From Bilabrum cf. latius (Eukaryota; Bigyra: Bicosoecida; Bigyra; Bicosoecida), in assembly GCA_965178125.1 (NCBI GenBank), contig OZ237750.1:868001-932000 (forward strand): a stretch of DNA of 64,000 nt, written 5' to 3'. How positions within the stretch are numbered: position 1 is the first letter of the stretch; every line of letters begins with the position of its first letter. This document shows, piece by piece, positions 40,501 through 50,736 of this stretch. The translations under genes and the position numbers were made by a program. Under the pieces are notes generated by a model. The model was not told the origin of the DNA, did not search any database, and saw only the letters and a list, made by a program, of their open reading frames with translations.

Positions 40501-43500
40501 ATGCAGGTGCAGGTGGTGGTGCACGGGGGCCTCAAGGCCATCCTAGAGGGCGCCAACGCAGAGGACGACGACGACCTGAACCGGCATGCGCTCATGGCTC
40601 TGGGTAACATCAGCTCGAATGAGGAGAATCTGGACGAGCTGCTTGACAGGAACGTGATCGGAACGTGCATCCGCCACGGCCTGCCCGCCACGCAGGTCGA
40701 GCCGGACACAAGGCAGTACGCAGGCTTCGTGCTTGCCAACCTCACAGCCCACTCGTATTTGCTGGAGGAGCTGGGGGAACAAGGAGCCATCGGGTGCCTC
40801 GCGGAGCTGGCCAGCGCCGACGACGGCAACGTGCGGTGCTTGGGCGTGACCGCTCTGCGCCGCATGGCGGACACGGGCCGCAACCGCCGGCGCATCATCA
40901 AGGAGCACGGCGACATGGTCCGCGAGGCCCTGTCTCGGGCCAGTCGGTCGGCTCACGTGGAGACGCAGCGCGAGACGGCTGCCTGCGCCAGCAACCTGGC
41001 TCTGGACGAAGAGAACAAGGCGGACCTGGCGGCGCATGAGGGCCTCCTCAGGGGCATCATTGGGCTGTGCCAGAGCCCCGACCAGGAGGCCGCCCGGTTC
41101 GCGTGCTCTGCGCTGGCCGGCATATCGGAGGATCTGTCGACGCACGACGCGGTGACGAGGTGCGGAGGCGGCTCGTTCATGATCGGCCTCATCCACCACG
41201 AGGGCGTGGATGTGCACAGGGAGGCCTCGCGGGCGCTGGCCAACCTCATGTCATCCTTCGATACGCACCCTGACGTGATTGCTGCCGCGCTGCCCGGCCT
41301 CGTGGTCCTTGCCCAGAGCACCGACGAGGAGTGCCGTAGGCACGCAGCGCTGGCCTACCGCAAGCTGGCCCCCAACCTGGCCTCCCACGAGGGCGTGGCC
41401 AAGACAGGGGGCCTCGCGGCGGTGCTGGCGCTCACCGCGGTTCGAGACCATGGCACCCGTCGGCAGGCCGCCATCGCCCTTAGGGACCTGTGCGCGAACC
41501 CGGACCTCAAGCCGAGGCTGGCGCAGGAGGGCGCCACTGGCTCTCTGTTTGCGCTGGCGAGGGACCCTTCCCCCGAGCTGCAGTGCGCGGCCATGGCTGG
41601 CCTGCGGCACCTGTCAATGGACGACAGGCTCAAGGGAGGGATCGTGCACGAGGGGGCCGCCTCGGTCGTGCTGCGGGTGGCCGACACGAACGTGCCGGAC
41701 ATCCAGGCGCAGGTGTGCGGGCTTCTGGCCAACCTGTCTGAGGACCTCGAGAGCCAGGCATCGCTGGTGGAGGACGGACTCGTGCCCCCGCTGGTGACCC
41801 TGGGCCGCCTGGAGAACGACGAGATCCAGCAGGACGTGGCTCGCGCGCTGGCCAACCTTGCTTCCAACGAGGAGAACCACGTGCCCATGTACCAGCAGGG
41901 CGCCCTGCAGCGCATGTTCTCGCTCACCGACTCGCCCGACGACGTGACCCAGCGGTACGCGGCCATGGGCATCCGGTTCCTCTGCAGCAACGCCATATGC
42001 AGGGTCAGCATCGTGCAGGACGGCGGTAACCTCCGCGCGTTCGTCAACCTCGCGCAGACGCCACTCATCGACTTCCAGCGCACCGCCGCCGTGGCCTTCT
42101 CGAGCTTCTCGCTGGCTCCGGAGAACAGGGCGCTGCTGGTGCGGGAGGGTGGGCTGGCGCAGATACTCGCGTGCCTGCTGTTCCCCGACCTGCAGGTGCA
42201 GCGCGACTGCGCCTTTGCGCTGGCCAACGTGTGCGACTCGGTCGAGCTCCAGGACGCCGTGGTGCGGGAGGGGGCCGTGCCCGTGCTGGTGCAGATCGGG
42301 CTCTCTGACGACGCCAGGGTGCAGCGGGAGGCGGCGAGGTCCTTCAGCTGCCTGTCGCTCACGGACGGACTGAGGAAGCCGCTCGTGGACGCGGGGTCTC
42401 TGGAGACGATCTTCGCCCTGTCGCGGTCCATGGACCTCGCGTGCCAACGGTTTGCGAGCCTGAGCGTCGCAAACCTGGCGGCGGGTGACATCCGGGCCAG
42501 GCTGGTGACGGAGGGTATGACGGGCCCGCTGGTGTTCCTGGCCAGGTTCCCGGACGCGGACGTGCAGAAGTATGCCGCGCTGGCCATGGCGGCCCTGGCC
42601 CTCGGAGACCACGGCGGCAACAAGACGAGGCTGGTGGACGAGGGCGTGGTCAAGCCGCTGGTGGAGCTGTGCAGGTTTCCCAACGTGGAGGTGCAGCGGA
42701 GCGCCACGCTGGCGGTTGCCGCGCTGACGGTCGGTCCCAAGGAGAAGCCCAAGCTGTCGCTCATGGGCGAGGAGGGGCTGCTTCCACTCATCGCGCTCGC
42801 TGCCAGCCAGGACGTGGAGGTGCAGCGCGCCAGCACGTTCGCGGTGGGCTCCCTCGGCGAGTGCAAAGAGGTCCGCGCGAAGCTGGTGGAGCTCGGTGCG
42901 GTCGGGACCATGGTGGAGCAGGGCAGGTTGGCGGGCGACATCGAGACGCGCCGCAACTGCGGGTACTTTCTGGCGGAGATCTCCGAGTCGCCCGAGTTCC
43001 ACGACGAGCTGGTGCACGAGGGCGGGCTCAAGACGCTCGTGTACCACGCCGGCCTCGAGGACGACGAGGTGCAGGAGTACGCCGCCTTTTCCCTCGCGCA
43101 CGTGGCCTCCAACCGGGAGTACCAGGTGCCTGTGGTCAAGGCCGGCGCACTGGAGCCGCTCGTTTCCATGATGAGCGTGCACGCCAAGCCTAGGAACTAC
43201 GCGGGGCTGGCGCTCCTCAAGCTGGCAGACAACTTCGAGTGCCACCTGCCCATTGCAGAGGCGGGCGGCGTGCAGGCGCTGCTCCGTCTGGCTCGGTCCA
43301 AGAGCAGCGACTCGGAGCTGGCCTACAAGGCAGCCCTGTCCGTGGGGCACCTGGCCACCAACGCGGTCAGGCTGCTGCCCAAGGGGGTGCTCGCGCCCAA
43401 GGGGGGCTTCGCGGGGGATGGGAACACCGGGCCCGGGAGCACGGGGGGGGATGCCATGGAGGTTCGCACAGCGGGGCCCAGGCGGAGGGGAGGGGCAGCG

Positions 43501-43710
43501 CGCCGCGAGGAAGACGCAGAGTTTGCTGGGGAGAGGCTGCAGTCCGCCCCTGGCATGGGTGCCATGGGTGGTGCAGGAGATGAAAGTGGCGATGGCGCAG
43601 CGGCCGGCGGTGCGGCGGACCTGCCCGTTGGCTCGATCGTAAGAACACACGCCGAGGAGCGCGCCAAGGATTTCCTCGACCGGGCGACTTCCAGGGTCGG
43701 TGGGAGTTGA
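31561..43710 (+). CDS. Giant armadillo-repeat protein, 4,049 aa, no introns
   Basis: One frame of 4,050 codons from ATG 31561 to TGA 43708, with TAGs at 31879, 32944, 35983, 37831, 39733 and 39784 read as Gln. Almost all of it is armadillo repeats of 40-42 residues with the pattern V-x-EGGLxPLVxLxxSxDxEVQRxAAxALxNLAxNxxN; I estimate 85-90 by length without counting each. ARM arrays are superhelical scaffolds for protein binding (Vac8 and beta-catenin type). Three non-ARM inserts occur: about 37140-37500 (Ala/Gly/Glu-rich), about 39733-39940 (FDEDDDDDDEDER, then Ala/Gly/Glu) and a C-terminal tail from about 43375. No transmembrane segment, kinase, ubiquitin ligase or other catalytic domain was seen. 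The start MSKVLEALIARGRRV lacks the Gly2/Cys acylation motif of Vac8-like proteins. Function unknown beyond scaffolding. Confidence 0.9.
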
Positions 43711-43907
43711 GATCGGGATGAAGCATGCGTGAAGCCATTGAAGTGACTGTGTGTGCGTTATCGCGTAAAAACAGGCAGTAGACTACTACTTTTCACTCCT
43801 GTTTCACTCCTGTGCAAGTGTGAGTTATGCATTAGTAACCTCTAGTCGAATTGAACCTCGACAGCATCCTTGCCAGTGGTGACTACTTCCCGAACCATAT
43901 TGTTACA
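43711..43907. other. Convergent intergenic region
   Basis: 197 bp between the armadillo gene end (+) and paralogue A end (-). A short direct repeat (CACTCCTGT twice, around 43794-43813) is the only feature noted. Confidence 0.4.
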
Positions 43908-45307
43908 TCAAGGGCTGTGCTCGAATTGGTTCCAGACTACACTGCCTAGATCCCCGCTGCGACCGCCAGCCAGAGAGATCGTCCTGACAGTATTCTCTGG
44001 CACGAATCCATTGGCGCCGATTGAAGCCATTTCCTCTCTCTCTACGCGCCTGGCAAATAGTACAATTCCTTCCATTTCTCTTGCTGACATGACATCAGCG
44101 CCGTCTTCTACAAAAGAGCTCGAGCTCTAGCTGCTGAGCTGGCTGCTCCGACGCGTGCCAAGAGATGGTCGCTAGGTCTACCCTGGGGCACGAAAGCCCT
44201 ACCCAACGTAAGGAGCCGCGTGATCGAGATGTCCCGATTGAGCATCCTACTTGGCGGAAATGTGGGCCTCCACCGGCGGGCTAACCCGCTCTCTCATTGC
44301 ACCCTGCAGTCCTGCGAAGGGGTCGCCCGACGGCCGTGCGACTCTCACGGAGCCCGTCACGGAGAACTTGCGGTATATCGGGAGGAGAGGGCTGCGGCGG
44401 TGCAGCACATGCTATAGCTGCATGGACTTCGACTGCCTTACGATGCTAGGGGACTCATCTGCGACTCGAAGGGGGCCACCACGGCCCTGCCGCCCGGCAG
44501 AGACGGGGCGTCCTCCCCACCTGGTCATCCCTGTAATGCCACTGGCACTGGCGCTGGCACTGGCAGCCCCCCTCGCAATGGGTACAATTCTCGCTATGAT
44601 ACGATCTGGTCCGTCAAGGTATGGGCTACCAACGATGCCTGCGCCGCTACCGCCACCCTCGCTGCCCTCTGCCAGCGAACCCTATCGGCCAGCGGTCACC
44701 GGCGGACGGTCGGGCGTCTCGCCTCCGCTGCCATTCGAAGCCCCGGCGGCAACCCACGTGTGCTGCCCGGGGCGGAGAGACGGCAATACATGCATGGGTA
44801 GCATGACCAGCTGCTTGCTGTTTGTCTTCGCACGCCTACACTCATCAGCCTCAACGAGCGAAATGCCTGACGAGGACCCGGCAGGGACGGGGATATCTGG
44901 CGTTGCACGAGAAACCCTATCGAGAGCTTCAGGATGCAGCTGATTCAAAGAAGGGCGTCGAGGCATGAACCCAAGAGCTCTTCGTGTGACAAAATCCTTC
45001 GGGCATGCCTTCCTGCGGCTATCGTGCCCGCATGGCTCCGTCCACCTCTTGCCCGGCACGATATCGGCACTAACATCTCGCGCGGAAGTATCGCCGACCC
45101 CTGCTGTGCCCCGCGATTCGGATGTAATCGCCAGATTCTCCGTGGACGAAGATCTGTATGCTGGAAGTTCACCGAGTGGTTTCTGCTAATTGCCTTGATT
45201 TTGCCAACCGAAGGAATCTGCACTATCGCGACCCTCGTCTGGTGGCGACGGTCGCAACCTGGAATTCGCTTGCCTGGCTAAAACACTCTCCGCACACTAC
45301 ACCCCCC
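43908..45307 (-). CDS. Paralogue A of a three-copy unknown family (5' end unresolved)
   Basis: Open from about 45307 to TGA 43908 (466 codons), with TAGs at 45297, 45186, 44682, 44412, 44247, 44199, 44178, 44172 and 44127 read as Gln. The C-terminal 45 residues (FARRVEREEMASIGANGFVPE...GDLGSVVWNQFE) match paralogues B and C, and RKFSVTGS matches RTISVTGK in B, so this is a real, diverged family member. The rest is Ser/Gly/Pro-rich, probably disordered. A polypyrimidine tract and CTTTCAG ending at 45308 suggest an acceptor, so an upstream exon should exist in 45311-46072; I could not identify it. TAG density (9 in 466 codons) is high. Confidence 0.6.
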
Positions 45308-45310
45308 CTG

Positions 45311-46072
45311 AAAGATAGAAGTAAGTTGAAACATATATTATGGTGGTTGTGCTGGGCATCGTCTGCCGCTTTTCGCGGTAGCAATCCAGTGTTCTTGTAC
45401 TGGCCTGCAGTATGAATCCACAATTCTTGTCGATGTCGCCAGCCACCCGATTGCACAAGCCGTCAAAATATGATGATATTAACCAATATTGCTAGAATAC
45501 TTATCTCACTTGCATCTGGCCCGTTTAGCTGTCGAGGTGCACTACCTGGCTGCGATGTATGGTTGAGAGCCGCTACTTGGTGCTCCTCATCGCTAGCAAT
45601 CATCGAAATTTGAGCCAATCGCGCAATAGATAATGATTATGACTCACGTTTACTGAACGTTGAATGCCACATTGATCAGTCGCTTGTGGTAGCATCTATC
45701 CGACATGCTCCTAGTGGTCGGTGGGAGGCACACGCAGCTGGCCTGTCTGCTGCTGTGAATCGGACTGTCCTTCAGACGCTGGTCCGTCAAGCTTAGAAAG
45801 TGGGACGACTGGGTGTATACAAGCGCGGCACGATGTGCAACTTCCCATCTGTTTGGCTTGGAAAGTTGCCTGCTTAGTGCACGGCAGCGCCGCAGCGGGA
45901 CGCGTGTACTGAAGGCGAAGTTCGCTGCAGTGCCGAACTTGAATGCAAAAAATGAAGATGATCGTCGATCTAGGTATAACCTATAAACTTTGTGCGGTGC
46001 ACGATGACCTGATGCAACATGCAATAATCAAGACAAGACGAAGCCTATCACAGCTACCGGTCAACATGGACA
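45311..46072. other. 762-bp region, likely 5' exon/intron of paralogue A and 3' of B
   Basis: AT-richer than the genes. An open frame on the minus strand (45650-46024) ends in TAA beside a possible GTAAAC donor and could be an exon of paralogue A, but it has no similarity I can see to B or C. Nothing else is supported. Confidence 0.35.
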
Positions 46073-48484
46073 TTACCCGATAGTGCGCTCGTCCTCGATC
46101 TGGCTCCACGCCACGCTCTCGACGTCCCCGCCGATGCCCCCTAGCAGGCTCGACAGCCTGCCTCTCCGCTCCGGTGCGAAGCCCCCGGCCCCAACAGAGG
46201 CCCTCTCCTCCCTCTCCACCCTTTTGGCGTACTCCAGGATGCTGGCCAGTCCCTCGGGAGAGATGCCCTCCGTGCGCGTGTATATGTGCGAGCCGCCGTC
46301 ACTGGGCTGACTGCTGCGCCGGGCGTGCACGTGAAGAGGGTGCGGCCTCCTGGAGCGGGGCGTGTGCACCCCAGGAAACTCATCTGAGTACGCTCTAGGC
46401 TCTTGCCTCGGCCCACTGGCACTGATTGCGCCGCGAATGACCCCCCGGGGAGATGGAGCGTCCTCGGTGTGGTGCCTGCCAGCAGCCTGAGAGCCCTGCA
46501 GCTTGCCAGTCACTGAGATGGTCCTAGGAACGCTAGGACCGGCCATTCCTAGCAGTTGGCCTACCTGCACTGTGTTTGAGTGCCTAATCACTCCGGATGG
46601 GGCTCGCTCTGCTGCTGGGCCTGCGCCCGCTAACCTCCTTCTTCTTCCATCAGCAAGCGGGGCATGGGGTCCGCCGCGACGCATCGAGCCCGATCTGGCG
46701 CCACTCGCTGCGAGTCTATGTACTACGGAGTGTTTCATCATGACGTGGTCTCTGAGTGGCAGCGGCAGCGGCGGCACGATCGGACGCGCCTGACCTTGAA
46801 CTGGCGATGCCGCCTGCCCTTGAATTGGCGATGCCGCCGCGTGCTGGCGCAGGGTGTGTGCCAGCTCACCGCTTCGTTTGCTGGTGGTGCGGGTGAGTGA
46901 TTTCTAGACCGGCTGGAGATGGATAGAGCCAGCCGTGGCCTCTCCTTCCGCCCTCTACCCGTGCTCTTCATGCTCCTGCTGCTCCTGACCCCCCTCGCTC
47001 TGCTCGTTGCTGGAGCTGTTCCGATCGAGGTCCATGTGGTCAGCCACTATGGATCGATGCGTCGAGTGGTGCTGCTCCGGCTGCATGTCTGCGTACAACT
47101 CACCTGCCCACCGGGATTGGTCCCCGCGTCTCCCTATACCGAACCACTTGGTGCGTCCATGTCGCACCCTCGCGACCTGAACCCCCCGCACGTGCCCACC
47201 CCTGGGGTCTCGCCGGGCTGGGCTCAGCAACCCGCCGGTTGGAGAGTCGTCGTCGTGGTAGTCCATCCGTGAGATAGAATCAGCATCGCTGAGGCGTGCA
47301 CGAGATCGAACCGCTTGCCCGTCCGGACCAGAGCCCCCGCCCTTCAAGTTGCCCCCAGTTCGCGCACCATCATTGCTTCCCACTGCAGGCTAGGCGGCGA
47401 TGTGCTGCTCCAACTCCGGCTTTGGCACTGGTCCCACCTCTAGACTCATTGCGACAAATCCAGGAGCATCCATGGCAGAGCCATTCACGTCGGACTGGGA
47501 GGAGAGCATCATCAATCCCTTCAAGTTGCCCGCGCTGCCACTGGCGTTCGAGGTGGACAGGGGGGCAAGCTGCATGGACCTCTGGGAGACCTTGGCCCCC
47601 AGCGGTCCGCTGCTCGTGCAGTCCAGAGCCGCAGCAGCAGAAGTAGCCGAGCTGCCCTATGCTACTGCACAAACTCCGCCCATGGGCCCTGTAACTTTCA
47701 AGCGCTGCAGCTGTCTGCGCTTGTCAAGGTTGGGCACTGCCCCACCGGTGCATCCATTTGCTGGAGCACATTCTGGGATTCGCTGAACTGTTTCATGGCT
47801 CTTGGCCTGCAATTTTGCAGTATAATCCGGTGCTGCAGCTTGCTGCCCCCCTGGCTCTTGTTCTACGGCAGCATGCCAACCGCAAGTTGATGGAGTTGCA
47901 CGCGAGCAGTCCGCTCCGGTAGATTGCCCTGTCGGCGACACGTTGGCATTTCTATGCACGCAGGGTTGTGATAATGATCCGACTTTTGAACCTGCTGGAA
48001 CTTGGGTGCTATTGTAGAAGCATTGGGAAGTTGCAAGGGGTTGCCTGGCGGTGATGCGGAACGCACCTCAGGCTCATCAGGCATATCAAGCGACAGTAGA
48101 AGCCCCATTGGATGCAATAATTGCTCTCACTGGAGTTCACACTGTGATTTTTATCGTGGCATTGTAAAGCACTGTTATTTTGTGCCTGCAAATATGGTGA
48201 AGTGGGAGGCAGGTTGATTCTCAGAGAAAAATGCAACTCAACCAATCATTAAGACATGTAGTGGCAGCGCATCTCAGCTGCAAAACGGTATTTTCAAGGC
48301 TCACATCGGGGTAACAGTCTTCGCTTGCAATTCCTTGGCCTGCGCCGTGGGCACGTGCACCACATTCCGAGCCTCCAACGCCCAACTTGTACCCGGAGTT
48401 CGGTACGCCGCCGTCGTGCAGAATGTCAGGCATGGAAGGCTGCACTTGGCTACTTTGCGATTCATCCCCTAAACAATTTCCCAT
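46073..48484 (-). CDS. Paralogue B, probable N-myristoylated protein, unknown family
   Basis: The main exon is open from 48067 to TAA 46073 (665 codons), TAGs at 47657, 47390, 46955 and 46904. The C-terminus GISPEGLASILEYAKRVERE...VESVAWSQIE is shared with C and, more weakly, A. A likely first exon at 48484-48305 starts MGNCLGDESQSSQ and ends at a GTGAGC donor. MGNC is a classic N-myristoylation plus palmitoylation start, so the protein would be held on the inner face of a membrane. The linking splice (48304 to about 48070) is not resolved: exon 1 ends in phase 0 and no acceptor in that phase was found, so a small middle exon may exist. The middle is low-complexity (NEQSEGGQEQQEHEEHG; a 24-bp tandem giving SPxQGQA twice). 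Stop is TAA. Confidence 0.55.
46095..46294 (-). repeat. 200-bp segment, copy 1 of 2
   Basis: Matches 48661-48860 with two mismatches over 200 bp. It encodes the conserved C-terminus of paralogue B. Flanking sequence diverges abruptly at both ends. Confidence 0.9.
46788..46835 (-). repeat. 24-bp tandem duplication in paralogue B
   Basis: Two units differing at two bases encode SPIQGQAA and SPVQGQA. Confidence 0.8.
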
Positions 48485-48632
48485 TTCGACTTCTGCCAAC
48501 ACGAAACAAGAAGCAAGTTGTGTGGGCTGCGGTGGCTAGCGGTGGTTGCGACCGCCCGTGAGGTTGATGATCGCAACCGGCAATCGATGGGTTGGTCGCA
48601 GAGAGTTGAATACGGTTACCAGTTTGCCACAA

Positions 48633-50222
48633 TCACATCGACCCAGAATCTACACCCTCTTCGATCTGGCTCCACGCCACACTCTCGACGTCCCCTCCGA
48701 TGCCCCCTAGCAGGCTCGACAGCCTGCCTCTCCGCTCCGGTGCGAAGCCCCCGGCCCCAACAGAGGCCCTCTCCTCCCTCTCCACCCTTTTGGCGTACTC
48801 CAGGATGCTGGCCAGTCCCTCGGGAGAGATGCCCTCCGTGCGCGTGTATATGTGCGAGCCCGACCCGCTCCCACTCCTGCTGCGCGTGTCCCAGCTCTCA
48901 ACGCGGCGTTCCCGCCGCACCGTTTGTCCCCCCGGGGCCCGCCCCTGCTGCGCGTGGGGGACCGGTGACTCCTTCTATCGCTGGACGGCTCTTCGGGCCC
49001 ACATCCGCCTCTCCAGGCTCGCTCCTGCGGGAGAACCCCTCGATCGAGTAGCCCCAGCCACAGACACAGACACGGCGTGTCTCACGGCAGAGGCACTGAC
49101 CCCCAGCGCGGCCTGGTGCTGGTGCAGCTGAACACTACCTGACTGCCCCCGATACGGACTAGCACCAGCTGGCATTTGGGTCAACACCATGGGTGCAGCG
49201 GGCAACGGCAATGGCAGCGCCCTCCTGCAGCCGAGGTCCCCTGTGCCGCTGGTGTCCTCACTAGATCCACTATCAGGTCCACCTGCATACTCCGAGTCAT
49301 TCCCACCTTCTTCTTCTGCTTCCTCTTCATCGTCCTCCTCATCCTGACGACCAAAACTGCAGCCAGCCTGTGCACTGCCGTTGCGCTGCATGCTACTAGT
49401 GCGGGTCTAATCAGCACTCTGCGGCCCTGCAGCACCAGTGGAGCGCGAGCTGCTCGTTCTGCTGCCCCTGCTGCTGCCCCTGCTGCTGCCTTCGCGATCC
49501 TGATGATCCTGCTCTTGTTCCTGCTCGTGCTCGTGCTCCTGGATGGGGTGCCATTTCGATGACAGCCGCTGGTTCCTTGCTGCAACTGTATCACTAGTGG
49601 GCTCTGGCGCCTCCTTGTGCTCACGCGCATTCGTCACATCGAAGGCCGTTTCGTCGCAAAGGCTCCTCGAGATTCGGCTCCCATAGTTACCTGAGCACCC
49701 AGTCAGCTTAGAGCTGCCTGTCATGCCCCTTGCAATGTCCCCCCCTTGGCTCAGCCCCGGCTCCAGGCTCTGCCAGTGCTGCAGGCTGCCAGTCTGGCGG
49801 TGCTGGGGCGTGCTCTGCATGCTGCGGGTGGCCGACATGCCCGCGCTCCCGCTAGCAGCCTATGACTCGCTGGAGGAGAAGTGTCTGGCACAACCCGCTG
49901 TTTCGGGGCCACATCCACCAGGGGATAGAAACATCTGCCGCGTTAAGCTGCCAAGAGAGCGCTTGCTTGAGGCAGATGAGCCCCGAGAACTCATCTGGAA
50001 GCTGCCGCGCTCTGGCCTCGAATGGCGGGCCTCTTGAGCAGCTTCTAAACTTCGATGATGCGGTTGCGCCCTACGAATTTGCGCCGACGTGCTTGGCCCG
50101 GGTCGAAATTCGCCTTCAAGTTGCCCAGTCCTTTGATCGAAGCAGAAGCTCACTGCAGTTCCGTGGGTTTGCGGACATTCAGACAGGGTCCTGCAATAGA
50201 CTTCCTTGCAGTGCGCATTCCA
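48633..50222 (-). CDS. Paralogue C of the three-copy family (5' end unresolved)
   Basis: Open from 50222 to TGA 48633 (530 codons), TAGs at 49860, 49407 and 48975 read as Gln. The last about 70 residues are almost identical to B (YTRTEGISPEGLASILEYAK...RRGRLSSLLGGIGG). The rest is Ser/Arg/Glu-rich and low-complexity (EHEHEQEQEQDHQD, GRQDEEDDEEEAEEEGG, SSRGSSRGSRTSSSRS). No ATG suits a start, so an upstream exon is likely. One candidate on the minus strand begins at 50532 (MGVYVPKEQE-TAG-TAG-RGIVRT, then GTAAGG), which also has Gly2, but I found no acceptor in matching phase. Confidence 0.6.
48661..48860 (-). repeat. 200-bp segment, copy 2 of 2
   Basis: Matches 46095-46294 with two mismatches. 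It encodes the conserved C-terminus of paralogue C. Confidence 0.9.
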
Positions 50223-50736
50223 TCAATACCACCAACTTACCATGCTACTTGGAGCAATCAGCTCCTGGGTTGCAATCACCTGTTGATTTAGACTGCAAAT
50301 ACGGAGGAACGCGGTATCAATCACGGGCCAGTCAAAAAATAGAAGGAGAAGTATAAGTGAAGCATAGACTAAGCTCAACCTTGCCGAATTCAAATCGACT
50401 GAAATTATACATTTGATACCAATAATTACCTAAATTCGCAGTAGATATTTAGGAAACAAGGTTTTATCCTTGCCTTACCGTACGAACAATCCCACGCTAC
50501 TATTCTTGTTCCTTTGGAACGTAAACTCCCATGTCAAGACGACCATCTTCGGTGTGTACTTGATGATGTACTGCGCTCGCACCACATGGCGAATTTCCCA
50601 TCGAGCTTAGGCCAAAAATGCCGCACTTCACCTCGGCACAATTATATTCCGAGTTGCTTTATCGAACGTTCGCTATTTCGCTCCTTTTTTTCCGAAGCCG
50701 TTGTTGAAGCAGTGTACATGGCAATCCAGTGCAGCG
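50223..50736. other. 514-bp region between divergent genes
   Basis: AT-richer stretch between paralogue C (-) and the acylated-protein gene (+). It may hold the first exon of paralogue C (about 50475-50532, minus) and both promoters. No other gene is supported. Confidence 0.4.

Noticed and set aside
41355-43187. Long minus-strand frames across the armadillo gene (also 41614-43650, 35545-36744, 38284-39489)
   Set aside because: Antisense shadows of a GC-rich repetitive coding region; the plus frame has clear ARM periodicity.
44251-44943. 230-aa plus-strand frame
   Set aside because: Antisense of paralogue A, which is supported by similarity to B and C.
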